Shown: in pieces, positions 30,925-38,975 of the stretch
How the letters are laid out: each line of letters begins with the position of its first letter
How positions within the stretch are numbered: position 1 is the stretch's first letter
Origin: Amphibacillus marinus
GTDB taxonomy: Bacteria > Bacillota > Bacilli > Bacillales > Amphibacillaceae
Reading direction: 5' to 3'
DNA: 64,000 nucleotides
Assembly (NCBI RefSeq): GCF_900110345.1
Contig: NZ_FODJ01000011.1
Coordinates: 1 to 64,000, forward strand
Notes under the pieces: generated by a model
Databases searched by the model: none
The model's input: only the letters and a program-made list of their open reading frames with translations
What the model was told of the DNA's origin: nothing
Made by a program: the position numbers and the translations under genes

Positions 30925-33889
30925 TAAATTACATATTTATGGATTCGGAAAATGGCAGCACAAGCAATTTAATTTTGAGCAGAAATCATTTATTTTAATA
31001 CAGGGAGAGAATGAGGCTGGTAAATCGACCTTAGTTGCTTTTATTCAATACATCCTTTTTGGCCTGCCAGCTCAGAGACGTAAGCAGTATCTGCCAAAGC
31101 AAGGTGGAGCACTGGGTGGTAGCATGGAAATTGAATTGCCTAATCAACAACGATACACGATTGAGCGTGTTCATGATCGTCAGCAGGGGGAAGCAGTGTG
31201 TACGGATGTTCACGGCAATTACTTGAACCAGGCTTGGTTAACTGCTCATCTGAATGGCATTAATCAACTGTTATTCCAAAAAGTATTTGTTTTTGATGTG
31301 TTTAATCTGCAAATGCATGATCGTGTTTCACCTGAGCACCTGGGTGATATATTATTAAGCATTGGTATGTCGGGCTCAGAACGTATTTACCAAACTGAGA
31401 AGAAATTACTACAAACGACTCAAACGCTGTTTAAACCGAATGGTAAAAAGCCAATTCTAAATAAACAGCTAGATCAACTAACTCAGAAAGCCCAGCAATT
31501 TAACCAGTTAGAAGCAACGATTTCACGTTATGAAGAAGAACGAGCGGTAAAGCAAAGTAAAGAAAGATTATTAGCAGATAAGCATAAGCTTATCACCGAG
31601 CTTACCACCGAGATAACTGAACTGTTAGAAGCAATTCGTGTTTACCCAGAAATCGAAGTTTATCATCTCACGACAGAGCAACTAAATGATTTTTCAGACC
31701 AGCTTACTTTTCCAGAAAGGGGTGAAGAAAGGTATCGTGCACTTAAAGCAGATATTCACCTTCTTCAGTCTGAACAGGTAGTTGTAAAAGAAGCAGTGCT
31801 GAAGACACAGAAAGAACTTGAAGATATTGAGACTAAGTTAAGCAGCGTACAAGAGCTAGCTGAATTAACGGCTGTGGTATCGGATAGTAAGCAATATGAA
31901 GACAGAAATTATCAACTCAATCATCTTGAGCAAAGCATAGCTGAATGTGAAGCTAAACTAACAGAGCAGATTGAGTTAATTAACATGGATCTATCTCATC
32001 ATGAATGGATTGAATTAAAGCTATCTTATATGACTAAGAATAGCTGGGACGAGCTAACGCAGCACTCTCATAGCTTGGAAGAGCAAACGCAAGTTGTTGA
32101 ACAACGTTTAGAAGAGCAGAAATTAACAGAAAGTCAGTCAGTCAATGCGTTGGCTGAGTTAGCAAAGATTGTGTTGACCTCAGAGCGTCATCAGGCTAAT
32201 CAGCATGAACGGAAGCAATTAGAACGTCAACACGTTAAGCAACAGTCAGGTAAGGAACAAGAACAAGTAAAGCTAGTTAAACAAAACCAACTCTACTTAA
32301 TTGCACAGCTAGTTTTTCTTTCCATTCTTTCAATAATTACCTTGGTGGTGCTACAATCTATTGTCTCTTCTGGACTATGGTGGGTGCTACTCATTCTTTT
32401 ACTCATAGTGGTAGTTGGATACACCATTAGTCAAATTCGGTTTCGAAGGAAAATTTTTAATGCAATAACAGATGATAGCCAATTTGATACAGAAATTAAT
32501 CATGAAGCAATGTTGAGAATAGCAGAGCTTGATCAGTTGCTCTTTTTACATGAAGAAAATTACGAGCAGTACATTTATACAAAAAAACAGTTAAAGCAAA
32601 CAAGAATTGAGCAATTAAAAAGCCAAGAGCAGCTTAATGCATTGGAGCAGCAAAAACAAAGGTTAGCTGGTCTAATTGCTGAGCAAATTAATCAGTATCC
32701 CTTCTTAAAAGCTATTCATGTTCGGTATTGGCCCGGTCTTTACGATGAGATTGTTAAGCTCAAAATGCTTATTCAACAAAGTCAAAGACTAGTAGCAGAC
32801 AAGCAAGAACTAGTTAATTTGCAGCTTGATTATAACAGTAGATTAATTGCTGTGAAACCGTTAGTCGTAGAGATTGACTCCACTGATTATTATAGAATTA
32901 TAGAGGCAGCCCGTACTTATATTGCAAGTCAGGAGACCCTTGCTATACAGCAAAAAGCACTTCAAGAGCGGTTAAGCGAATATGAAGAGCAACTAAACAT
33001 CTTAGCCGGTAAGCTTTCGCCATATCTAGAGGAAAGAACATTCTTATTCGACCGAGCAAATGCTGATGAGGAAGAGACATTTTTATTAACCGCCGCTCAA
33101 TTTAAAAAGCAACAGGAACTTGAGCAAAAAAGAAAAGCTGCCGAACGCTTTGTGCGTTATTCCTTAACGACTGAACAGGTGGAGCAAATGCTTAAGGCAA
33201 ATCATTCTAGTAAAGCTGAGCTAGAGGTGCTCCTCAAGGAATATCAGGAACAGCTAGAACAGGTTAGGACAGAAATAAAAAATTTACAACAAGAGATTTC
33301 AGACCATACCGCTATTTTAAAGCAGCATGAAGAGTCGCAACAGCTAATTGACGTTAAACACGATTATTATTACTTAAAGGATCAATTCGAAGATGGGGCA
33401 AAGCAATGGCTAATTAATCAGCTTGCTTTAAAGAAAATTGAGCAGACAAAGCTTACCTTCCAACAATCTTATTTACCAGCCGTTTTAGAGCAGGCAAGTG
33501 AAATGTTTGCCCAGTTAACAAATCAGTATTATCAATCAATCTTTTTTTCTAGCGAAGCTCAAACTATTCAGGTTTCTAAAGCAGATGGTCAAGTATACTC
33601 ACTTTTGGAATTGTCCCAAGGCACCTGTGATCAGCTTTTTGTAGCAATTAGGCTAGCAATTAGTCTCTGGTTAGCAAAACACAGTTCATTACCATTTTTA
33701 ATTGACGATGGCTTTGTCCATTTTGACCAGAAGCGAAAAGAATTGATGCTCCAGTTGCTAAATAAAATAAAGGCACATCATCAAGTTATTTATTTTAGCA
33801 AAACAAAGGATCACTTAAGCATACCCACACAGTTTGCTGAACGAATTATTACAATTAGCAGTCACGACTTCACAAGTGTGAGGGAATAG
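30914..33889 (+). CDS. yhaN: Rad50/SbcC-like ATPase YhaN
   Basis: This 991-residue SMC-like ATPase has an N-terminal Walker A (GENEAGKSTLVAF near residue 33). Long glutamine- and glutamate-rich coiled coils follow, then a pair of hydrophobic segments in the middle (about residues 460-507, a membrane hairpin typical of YhaN). The C-terminal ABC signature is LSQGTCDQLF near 900, with a Walker B region LPFLIDDGFVHFD near 935. Walker B starts with I-DD and the signature is LSQGT, both typical of YhaN. The membrane hairpin sets it apart from true SbcC. It probably works with YhaO at DNA ends near the membrane. Confidence 0.9.
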   Translation: MKINKLHIYGFGKWQHKQFNFEQKSFILIQGENEAGKSTLVAFIQYILFGLPAQRRKQYLPKQGGALGGSMEIELPNQQRYTIERVHDRQQGEAVCTDVHGNYLNQAWLTAHLNGINQLLFQKVFVFDVFNLQMHDRVSPEHLGDILLSIGMSGSERIYQTEKKLLQTTQTLFKPNGKKPILNKQLDQLTQKAQQFNQLEATISRYEEERAVKQSKERLLADKHKLITELTTEITELLEAIRVYPEIEVYHLTTEQLNDFSDQLTFPERGEERYRALKADIHLLQSEQVVVKEAVLKTQKELEDIETKLSSVQELAELTAVVSDSKQYEDRNYQLNHLEQSIAECEAKLTEQIELINMDLSHHEWIELKLSYMTKNSWDELTQHSHSLEEQTQVVEQRLEEQKLTESQSVNALAELAKIVLTSERHQANQHERKQLERQHVKQQSGKEQEQVKLVKQNQLYLIAQLVFLSILSIITLVVLQSIVSSGLWWVLLILLLIVVVGYTISQIRFRRKIFNAITDDSQFDTEINHEAMLRIAELDQLLFLHEENYEQYIYTKKQLKQTRIEQLKSQEQLNALEQQKQRLAGLIAEQINQYPFLKAIHVRYWPGLYDEIVKLKMLIQQSQRLVADKQELVNLQLDYNSRLIAVKPLVVEIDSTDYYRIIEAARTYIASQETLAIQQKALQERLSEYEEQLNILAGKLSPYLEERTFLFDRANADEEETFLLTAAQFKKQQELEQKRKAAERFVRYSLTTEQVEQMLKANHSSKAELEVLLKEYQEQLEQVRTEIKNLQQEISDHTAILKQHEESQQLIDVKHDYYYLKDQFEDGAKQWLINQLALKKIEQTKLTFQQSYLPAVLEQASEMFAQLTNQYYQSIFFSSEAQTIQVSKADGQVYSLLELSQGTCDQLFVAIRLAISLWLAKHSSLPFLIDDGFVHFDQKRKELMLQLLNKIKAHHQVIYFSKTKDHLSIPTQFAERIITISSHDFTSVRE

Positions 33890-33939
33890 TGATAAGATGT
33901 GATCAACTAGAAATCTTCTTAGGATGGGGGATTGTATTC

Positions 33940-34491
33940 TTGGCTAGCATGAAGCACCAATCAACAGAGTGGCAACATTATGAAGAAACAATCGATAAAT
34001 TTGTTCAAGTAATTGCAAAAAATATGAATTTATATGGTATCACGCCGTCTGTGGGCCGTTTGTATGGAAAGCTATACTTTAACAATGAGCCAATGACTTT
34101 AGACGACATGCGCGATGCGCTTGAGATGAGTAAAACAAGCATGTCAACAGGTGTAAGAGCATTAGCTGAAATGAGGATGGTTGAACCAGCCTTTAAAAAA
34201 GGGGTTAGAAAAGACCTCTATCAAGCACAAGAGGATTGGTATAAAAGCTTTAGCTCATTATTTGGTAATCGTTGGCGTCATCACACCGAAAAAAATAGTG
34301 AGGAGGCAAAAGAAGCTATAGTTGAGCTGGAGAAACTCTTTCAAGTAACGAACGACCAAGTGTTGAAAGAGAAAATCCAATATGATATTGAACGCCTTCA
34401 CTATGCACAAAATTACTACAGCTGGCTCATGCGTTTTATCCAAGTTGTTGAATCAGGGGAGATCTTTAATTACGTACCAAAAGAGGAGTAA
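33940..34491 (+). CDS. GbsR/MarR-family transcriptional regulator (copy 1)
   Basis: This winged-helix regulator of about 183 residues belongs to the GbsR family, which represses or activates choline and glycine betaine genes. The HTH core reads MTLDDMRDALEMSKTSMSTGVRAL, followed by the wing KKGVRKDLYQA. An acidic dimerisation helix forms the C terminus. A GTG at 33889 overlaps the yhaN stop, but a Shine-Dalgarno aggatgggg supports the TTG at 33940 (or the ATG at 33949). It occupies the place where B. subtilis has yhaM. A paralogue lies next to opuA at 38089, so cross-talk in osmotic control is possible. Confidence 0.82.
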   Translation: MASMKHQSTEWQHYEETIDKFVQVIAKNMNLYGITPSVGRLYGKLYFNNEPMTLDDMRDALEMSKTSMSTGVRALAEMRMVEPAFKKGVRKDLYQAQEDWYKSFSSLFGNRWRHHTEKNSEEAKEAIVELEKLFQVTNDQVLKEKIQYDIERLHYAQNYYSWLMRFIQVVESGEIFNYVPKEE

Positions 34492-34514
34492 GCGAATTTA
34501 GCAATCAAAGAGGA

Positions 34515-34544
34515 TAAGGCGTTAGTAAGTCAACTAACGCCTTA
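34515..34544. terminator. Bidirectional terminator between gbsR1 and yhaM
   Basis: A perfect 11-bp stem (taaggcgttag with ctaacgcctta, 8-nt loop) lies between two convergent genes. T-tracts on either side are weak. Confidence 0.65.
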
Positions 34545-34550
34545 CCCTTA

Positions 34551-35777
34551 CTATTTATCAGCATTTTCATAACGACTATCAAGGTAGTCGACAATATGAA
34601 TTAAATAACCTTCTAGAGTTTGTGGGTGTCGGACTGCAGATCCCCATTCAGGTAAACCGTGATGACACAGTATGCAGTGATTTAGCTGATGAATGTCCTC
34701 AATTGATAGTGAAATGTCAAACTGCTCAATTAGTTTAGTCAATAGGATGACACCATAAGGAATATGCCCAACAAGAACACCGAGCGGGTCCATGCCTATT
34801 CCTGCTTGGTTTCGCGTTAGCAAAGCGTCTTTGTTTGCTGTCGGATAAAGAAAATTAAATGCTTTAAACGATTTTCCTGCATGGTCATACTCAAGTATCT
34901 TTCCAATATCATGATAAAGAATTGCAACGATGAGTAAATTATAATTAGGATTTTGATCGGAATAAGTCATGGCGCCTTGGATCATTTTATATAGATGATC
35001 AATGGTTTCATTCCAAATCATTCGTTTTTTGCTATCTTGACCTTGACGATATTGAGTGTATAGCTCTGCTTTATACATTTTTTCAACTTTTTGAACTAAC
35101 GTTAGTAATGCTTCGATATGACCTTTTTCAAATGAAAGAATGTATCGAGCAAAACGCATTAACCCAACCGTATGCTTCAGAAGTCCTCCTAAATAGTTAT
35201 GGTGGTAGCCTTTAGCAGCTGGGACTAGTCGAAAGTCATCCCAGAAATAGTGCACAGTTTCTTTTGCTAGTTTACGAAAAGGCTCATCTAGCTCATTTAA
35301 ATATGAGATAAGCTCTATGGTTAAATCAGCAAAACTCTCATCTGTGTAGGGAAGTAATGAGAAAGGCTCAAGTTGATCTTTTACGGGAATTAACTGATTA
35401 ACAACGATAGATTTATTACCATTATATGAATCAATCACACCTTCAACATCGAAAATGGCATTGCTTTCAAGTAAAGGAATGTTTTTCTCTAGCGCCCCAT
35501 TATTATCCCACATTTTACCGTCTATCATTCCGCTATTATTACTAAACGATAATTTCAAAAACTGCTTTTGCGTCCGCGTTAGCCTTACTTCAAAGTCATT
35601 AACCAATAGTCGTTGGCTAATCTTACTACCAGCTTCTTCGTTGTCTAGTGTGAAAAGGGTGTTCCCTTCAGGAAGCTTAGGGCTGGGGAATTGTGTTAGG
35701 ATAGTTTGTCTTTCTTCATCAGTTAATCTAATATGTAAAGGGATTAATTCATAGAAATAACTTAGATCATTACTCAT
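34551..35777 (-). CDS. yhaM: 3'-5' exoribonuclease YhaM (OB-fold plus HD domain)
   Basis: This YhaM-type 3'-5' exonuclease acts on RNA and ssDNA. An N-terminal OB-fold (GKMWDNNGAL, IVVNQLIPV, about residues 75-130) is followed by an HD phosphohydrolase domain with HHNYLGGLLKHTVGL near 205, LYHDIGKILEYD near 297, and CHHGLPEWGSAV near 375. At 408 residues it is clearly longer than the about 314 residues of B. subtilis YhaM. The extra length is an N-terminal segment of roughly 60 residues and a Lys-rich insertion between the HD motifs (about 225-275). It is convergent to yhaO-yhaN here, whereas in B. subtilis the three genes form one operon. Confidence 0.85.
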   Translation of the reverse strand: MSNDLSYFYELIPLHIRLTDEERQTILTQFPSPKLPEGNTLFTLDNEEAGSKISQRLLVNDFEVRLTRTQKQFLKLSFSNNSGMIDGKMWDNNGALEKNIPLLESNAIFDVEGVIDSYNGNKSIVVNQLIPVKDQLEPFSLLPYTDESFADLTIELISYLNELDEPFRKLAKETVHYFWDDFRLVPAAKGYHHNYLGGLLKHTVGLMRFARYILSFEKGHIEALLTLVQKVEKMYKAELYTQYRQGQDSKKRMIWNETIDHLYKMIQGAMTYSDQNPNYNLLIVAILYHDIGKILEYDHAGKSFKAFNFLYPTANKDALLTRNQAGIGMDPLGVLVGHIPYGVILLTKLIEQFDISLSIEDIHQLNHCILCHHGLPEWGSAVRHPQTLEGYLIHIVDYLDSRYENADK

Positions 35778-36207
35778 AATAGCCTCACTCCTCGATTTAA
35801 ATTCTTACTTCCTATCTTAAACTATATTGCAAGATTTACAAAGTAGGACTTAAACTAACTAAAAAGCTTTGTTGACAATTGGTAATCTAGCAGAACGTCT
35901 AGTAAGCTAACGGATCGGTAACATGTTATATTCGGCATCATGCTAAACGTGGGCACGATCGCAGGATAAAGCAAATGGAGAAAGCAATTGATCTCGTTGT
36001 GTGAAAATAGTCGTCTTCATTTTGCGGAGTCAGTTCTTTTTTTCTTTTACCTAGTCATGCAAAAACCTCTCACCACCTGAAACGGAAAGCAACACTCTAT
36101 GTCAGGAAAGAGAAAACGCAAAGTTGTGCTGAATCGTAATTTCCTACTTTAATAGCGATTAAAAACCAGCCTTATTCAGTGGTTTCTCAATTGATGATAG
36201 TGGTATA
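35778..36207. other. Intergenic region upstream of yhaM, no gene seen
   Basis: These 430 bases lie between the yhaM start and the prsA terminator. All frames are short and lack a ribosome binding site. The part next to yhaM must hold its promoter (minus strand), but no convincing -35/-10 pair was found. No clear match to the window's repeat family was noticed. Confidence 0.4.
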
Positions 36208-36240
36208 TAAAAAAGCAGGCTGATGAGCATCAACCTGCTT
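36208..36240 (-). terminator. Rho-independent terminator of prsA
   Basis: A 13-bp stem with one mismatch (36213-36225 with 36228-36240) reads on the minus strand into a run of seven T residues. Confidence 0.88.
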
Positions 36241-36245
36241 GTGAT

Positions 36246-37142
36246 TTATTCAATATCTTCGATGTCTTCTGAATCCATAATCTCAAAAAGATCCTTAAAT
36301 TCGTCAATATTAACCTTAATGTTTGCTTCATCAATTAAGCGATTAAATTTTTCCATTGTCTCTTCTTGACTTTGTTCGTTAACTTTTTGCTCTAAAATTT
36401 CAGAACGAATAGCGTCACGACTGTCTTCTAGCGAGTCAACTTCCATTTCAGTATCACGGATATCCGTTACTTTGATAATATGCCAACCAAAATCAGATTG
36501 TACAGGCTCACCAATCTCATCAATTTCCAAACTGAAAGCCTTGTCCTCAAAAGCAGCTACCATACTACCAGTAGAAAAATAACCAAGTTCGCCACCCTCT
36601 ACAGCAGAACCAGGGTCGGTTGAATGCTCTTCTGCAAGTTCAGCAAAATCTGCACCATCTAAAAGCTGGCTATAAAGATCATTTGCTAATTCTTCATCCT
36701 CGACTAAAATGTGACTTGCTTCAATTTCTTTTAGCTGGCGCTCATAATATTGCTCAATTTCTTCATCTGTAACTTCAATACCGTCGCCTAGTGCTTGGGT
36801 TTGAAGTAGTCCCAACCGAATACGATCCTTAAGTGTTTCTTCATCCGCAATTCCCTGTGATTGAATGAACATTTCAAATGATTCACCATATTGATCACGA
36901 ATTTCATCAACTTGTGCCTCAACAATGCTTTCGTCAACCTCATATTTATCGGTAAGAATTTTTTCTAGCACAATCGTTTGTAGTACTGCTTCACCACTGG
37001 TTGACTTTAATTGGTCATAGAATTCTTCCTTGCTAATATTGCCATGATCCGTTTCAACTACTGTTTCTGAATCATCTGATGTACATGCGGCAAGTCCCAG
37101 GACACTTGCTGAAATTGCTGCAACTAATGCTAATTTTTTCAT
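36246..37142 (-). CDS. prsA: Foldase lipoprotein PrsA (peptidyl-prolyl isomerase)
   Basis: PrsA is a membrane-anchored extracellular foldase that helps exported proteins fold after Sec translocation. The signal peptide [20 protein letters not shown] ends in a lipobox (LAAC, Cys20). A parvulin (PpiC) domain spans about residues 135-230, with [23 protein letters not shown] and [10 protein letters not shown]. The C terminus is highly acidic, and the whole mature protein is Asp/Glu-rich, as in salt-tolerant bacteria. The start ATG follows aggagtg. Confidence 0.95.
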   Translation of the reverse strand: MKKLALVAAISASVLGLAACTSDDSETVVETDHGNISKEEFYDQLKSTSGEAVLQTIVLEKILTDKYEVDESIVEAQVDEIRDQYGESFEMFIQSQGIADEETLKDRIRLGLLQTQALGDGIEVTDEEIEQYYERQLKEIEASHILVEDEELANDLYSQLLDGADFAELAEEHSTDPGSAVEGGELGYFSTGSMVAAFEDKAFSLEIDEIGEPVQSDFGWHIIKVTDIRDTEMEVDSLEDSRDAIRSEILEQKVNEQSQEETMEKFNRLIDEANIKVNIDEFKDLFEIMDSEDIEDIE

Positions 37143-37345
37143 CTGTAAACACTCCTAATTCATTCAGACGCATTTTTGTCTATTTTTTTACTCTCAAATG
37201 CTAATATACCATAGTTTTAAGATAAAAAAAGATCTACTATCAAAATTTCCTCTGATTTTACTAATTTCTTAAAAATTGCCCATCCCCAAATATTTTTATG
37301 TGCATAAAATGGTGGGTAGACATTGTGACGGAGGAGGTGAGTTGT

Positions 37346-37435
37346 ATGGGTTACCAAGAGAACTTTGGCGGCTTTGCCTTGATTGTTGTGTTATTTATTC
37401 TACTCATCGTTGTCGGGGCAGCTTGGGTTTGTTAA
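37346..37435 (+). CDS. YjcZ-family micro-protein (29 residues)
   Basis: The 29-residue product begins MGYQENFGGFALIVVLFILL and ends VVGAAWVC. It is a short glycine-containing head followed by a single hydrophobic helix, the pattern of the YjcZ family annotated as sporulation proteins. A very strong Shine-Dalgarno gaggaggtga sits 5 nt before the ATG. A stem-loop terminator follows at 37480, so it is an independent unit between prsA and the tandem array. The localisation is presumably membrane or spore coat; the role is unknown. Confidence 0.8.
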   Translation: MGYQENFGGFALIVVLFILLIVVGAAWVC

Positions 37436-37479
37436 TACAAAAATAGTTTAATTGTAGCTAATATTAAGTTAGGGCAAGT

Positions 37480-37519
37480 ACATCGCACCTCTTTACTAAG
37501 GAGGTAGCGGTGTTTTTTT
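37480..37519 (+). terminator. Rho-independent terminator after the YjcZ-like gene
   Basis: A stem of about 12 bp with one bulge and one G-U pair (37480-37491 with 37501-37513), overlapping gcacctc/gaggt, is followed by seven T residues. Confidence 0.8.
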
Positions 37520-37547
37520 AGCGAAAATTTTTTTGATAACTAACTGA

Positions 37548-37556
37548 TGTTATAGT
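37548..37556 (+). promoter_or_regulatory. Possible extended -10 before the tandem array
   Basis: tgttatagt (TGn-TATAGT) lies 4 nt before the first repeat unit. A TTGATA at 37533 is too close (12-bp spacer) to be its -35. If active, transcription would start inside unit 1. Confidence 0.35.
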
Positions 37557-37560
37557 CATT

Positions 37561-37881
37561 TTGGAAAACGCTCCAGTAGTTTGCGTTAATGTGAGCGTTA
37601 GAAACCGTGACCAGGTTAACACATCAGCAGTTTACGTTAATGCGAGTGGTAGAAATTGTGCCCAGGTTAATGCATCAGCAGTTTGCATTAACGTGAGTGG
37701 TAGAACTCGAGCCCAGGTTAACGCAGCAGCAGTATGCGTTAATGTGAGTGAGGAAATTCGTGTCCAGGTTAACGCAGCAGCAGTATGCGTTAACGTGAGT
37801 GCTAGAACTCGAGCCCAGGTTAACACATCAGCAGTATGCGTTAATGTGAGCGAGGAAATTCGTGCCCAGGTTAACGCATCA
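37561..37881. repeat. 51-bp tandem repeat array (six units plus a partial)
   Basis: The units are 37561-37611, 37612-37662, 37663-37713, 37714-37764, 37765-37815, 37816-37866 and a partial seventh. Each begins caggttaa (units 2-7) and contains an inverted repeat such as GTTAACGCA-N9-TGCGTTAAC (unit 5). Units 3/5 and units 4/6 are closest to each other, giving a 102-bp higher-order period. The period is a multiple of three, so long frames stay open on both strands (37561-37989 plus, 37632-37913 minus). There is no ribosome binding site for either, and the plus frame would need a TTG start. I treat this as an array rather than a gene. Confidence 0.9.
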
Positions 37882-38016
37882 ACATCACTTGTACCCCCAA
37901 AAAAAGATGTCAAGCTCCAGATAACTAAAATAGAAGAACGTCACTTTAAAGAAGGTTTGCTTGCTAAAAGATTAGCAAAGAACAATTGAACTAAAATTAG
38001 CTGAGGTACTATCATG

Positions 38017-38060
38017 AAGAACTCATCCTTAAGACTGCGTCTTAAGGATGAGTTCTTATA
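38017..38060. terminator. Perfect 19-bp hairpin between tandem array and gbsR2
   Basis: 38017-38035 pairs perfectly with 38039-38057 around a 3-nt loop. It lies between the array (plus) and the end of the minus-strand gbsR2, so it probably acts as a bidirectional terminator, although T-runs are short. Confidence 0.7.
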
Positions 38061-38088
38061 GTTTCTAGGTTTTTAATAAAATAGTTAG

Positions 38089-38553
38089 TTAAGTGGTAGG
38101 CTTCATTTGAGCAAAAGAATTCTTAAGTGAGGTATGGAAAGCAATCATTTCATTTAGTTTATTTACAATAAGTTCGTCTTTATATTGGGAAGCAAGTTGT
38201 GCTTTAATTTTAGCTAAACTTTCTTCTTGATTGACAGTATGGCCTAGCCATTTATTAATATAGGTGGACATAAAGCATTGGTACAAAGCATGATCCGTTG
38301 TGTAGAGATCCTTTCTGACACCTTTTTTCCAAACTTGCTTAACGAGATTTAGGTCGGACAAGTTTCGAATTCCTGTATTTACAGTTGTTTTACTTTTTCC
38401 AGTTGTTTGACTCATTTCATCTAATGTCATCGGTTGGTGATTTAAATATAGAATGGTAAACAAGCGAGCATCGGCAGAAGAAAGATCAAACATTTCTAAT
38501 GTTTGAGAAAACGTATTAATTAAATTAGCAATAATATTCTGATCTATATCCAT
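38089..38553 (-). CDS. GbsR/MarR-family transcriptional regulator (copy 2)
   Basis: This 154-residue winged-helix protein is of the GbsR/OpcR type. The HTH reads MTLDEMSQTTGKSKTTVNTGIRNL, followed by KKGVRKDLYTT, very similar to the HTH of the gene at 33940, while the C-terminal halves differ. It is divergent from opuAA across a 420-base intergenic region with two overlapping palindromes, so it is the likely regulator of glycine betaine uptake. The Shine-Dalgarno aaaggag lies about 12 nt before the ATG, slightly long. Confidence 0.85.
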   Translation of the reverse strand: MDIDQNIIANLINTFSQTLEMFDLSSADARLFTILYLNHQPMTLDEMSQTTGKSKTTVNTGIRNLSDLNLVKQVWKKGVRKDLYTTDHALYQCFMSTYINKWLGHTVNQEESLAKIKAQLASQYKDELIVNKLNEMIAFHTSLKNSFAQMKPTT

Positions 38554-38761
38554 TGCAGTTCGTCGCTCCTTTCAAATTTCGAAAAATTACTGTATGGGTA
38601 TGTTAGCCTGACTAAACTGCATATCACAAGCCAAGGCTATGTTATGTTCTCTCCCTCATATAAAGACAGCTTACACAATTTTATCTGAAATTGGAAATGG
38701 CTATGTTGCTAGCATAATGAAGGAAAACGGCGTATTTTTAAGAAAAAAATACATATAGTTT

Positions 38762-38792
38762 GTACAGTTTAAACTGTACGTAAAATACGTAC
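38762..38792. promoter_or_regulatory. Two overlapping palindromes, candidate GbsR operator
   Basis: GTACAGTTTAAACTGTAC (38762-38779) is a perfect 18-bp palindrome. It shares GTAC with a second perfect inverted repeat, GTACGTA-AAA-TACGTAC (38776-38792). They lie 22 bp upstream of the opuAA -35 and in the gbsR2-opuAA divergent region. The assignment to GbsR2 is inference. Confidence 0.65.
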
Positions 38793-38813
38793 GAAATTAA
38801 ACGAATTTGCTGT

Positions 38814-38843
38814 TTGAATCATTGTTTATAAAAGGGGTATAGT
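38814..38843 (+). promoter_or_regulatory. opuA promoter
   Basis: -35 TTGAAT (38814-38819), an 18-bp spacer and -10 TATAGT (38838-38843). The transcript would have a leader of about 125 nt before opuAA. Confidence 0.6.
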
Positions 38844-38975
38844 ATTAAAGTAGCTGAATTCGTGCAATTTTACATGCAATTAAGCAAGCATTATTTAAGT
38901 CAAAATGTTTAGCAATTTACGGATATGGGTAAATGTAACGAGTTGCATGCAATTGAAATAAGAGAGGTGAACGAT

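Noticed and set aside
37561-37881. CRISPR array
   Set aside because: The units are contiguous with no variable spacers between them, and no cas genes are nearby.
37632-37913. 93-residue open frame on the minus strand through the tandem array
   Set aside because: The 51-bp period is divisible by three, so frames stay open on both strands by construction; there is no start with a ribosome binding site.
37561-37989. 142-residue plus-strand frame over the array as a protein-coding gene
   Set aside because: It needs a TTG start without a Shine-Dalgarno sequence directly after a possible -10, and its repeats look structural. Translation is not excluded, but not supported either.
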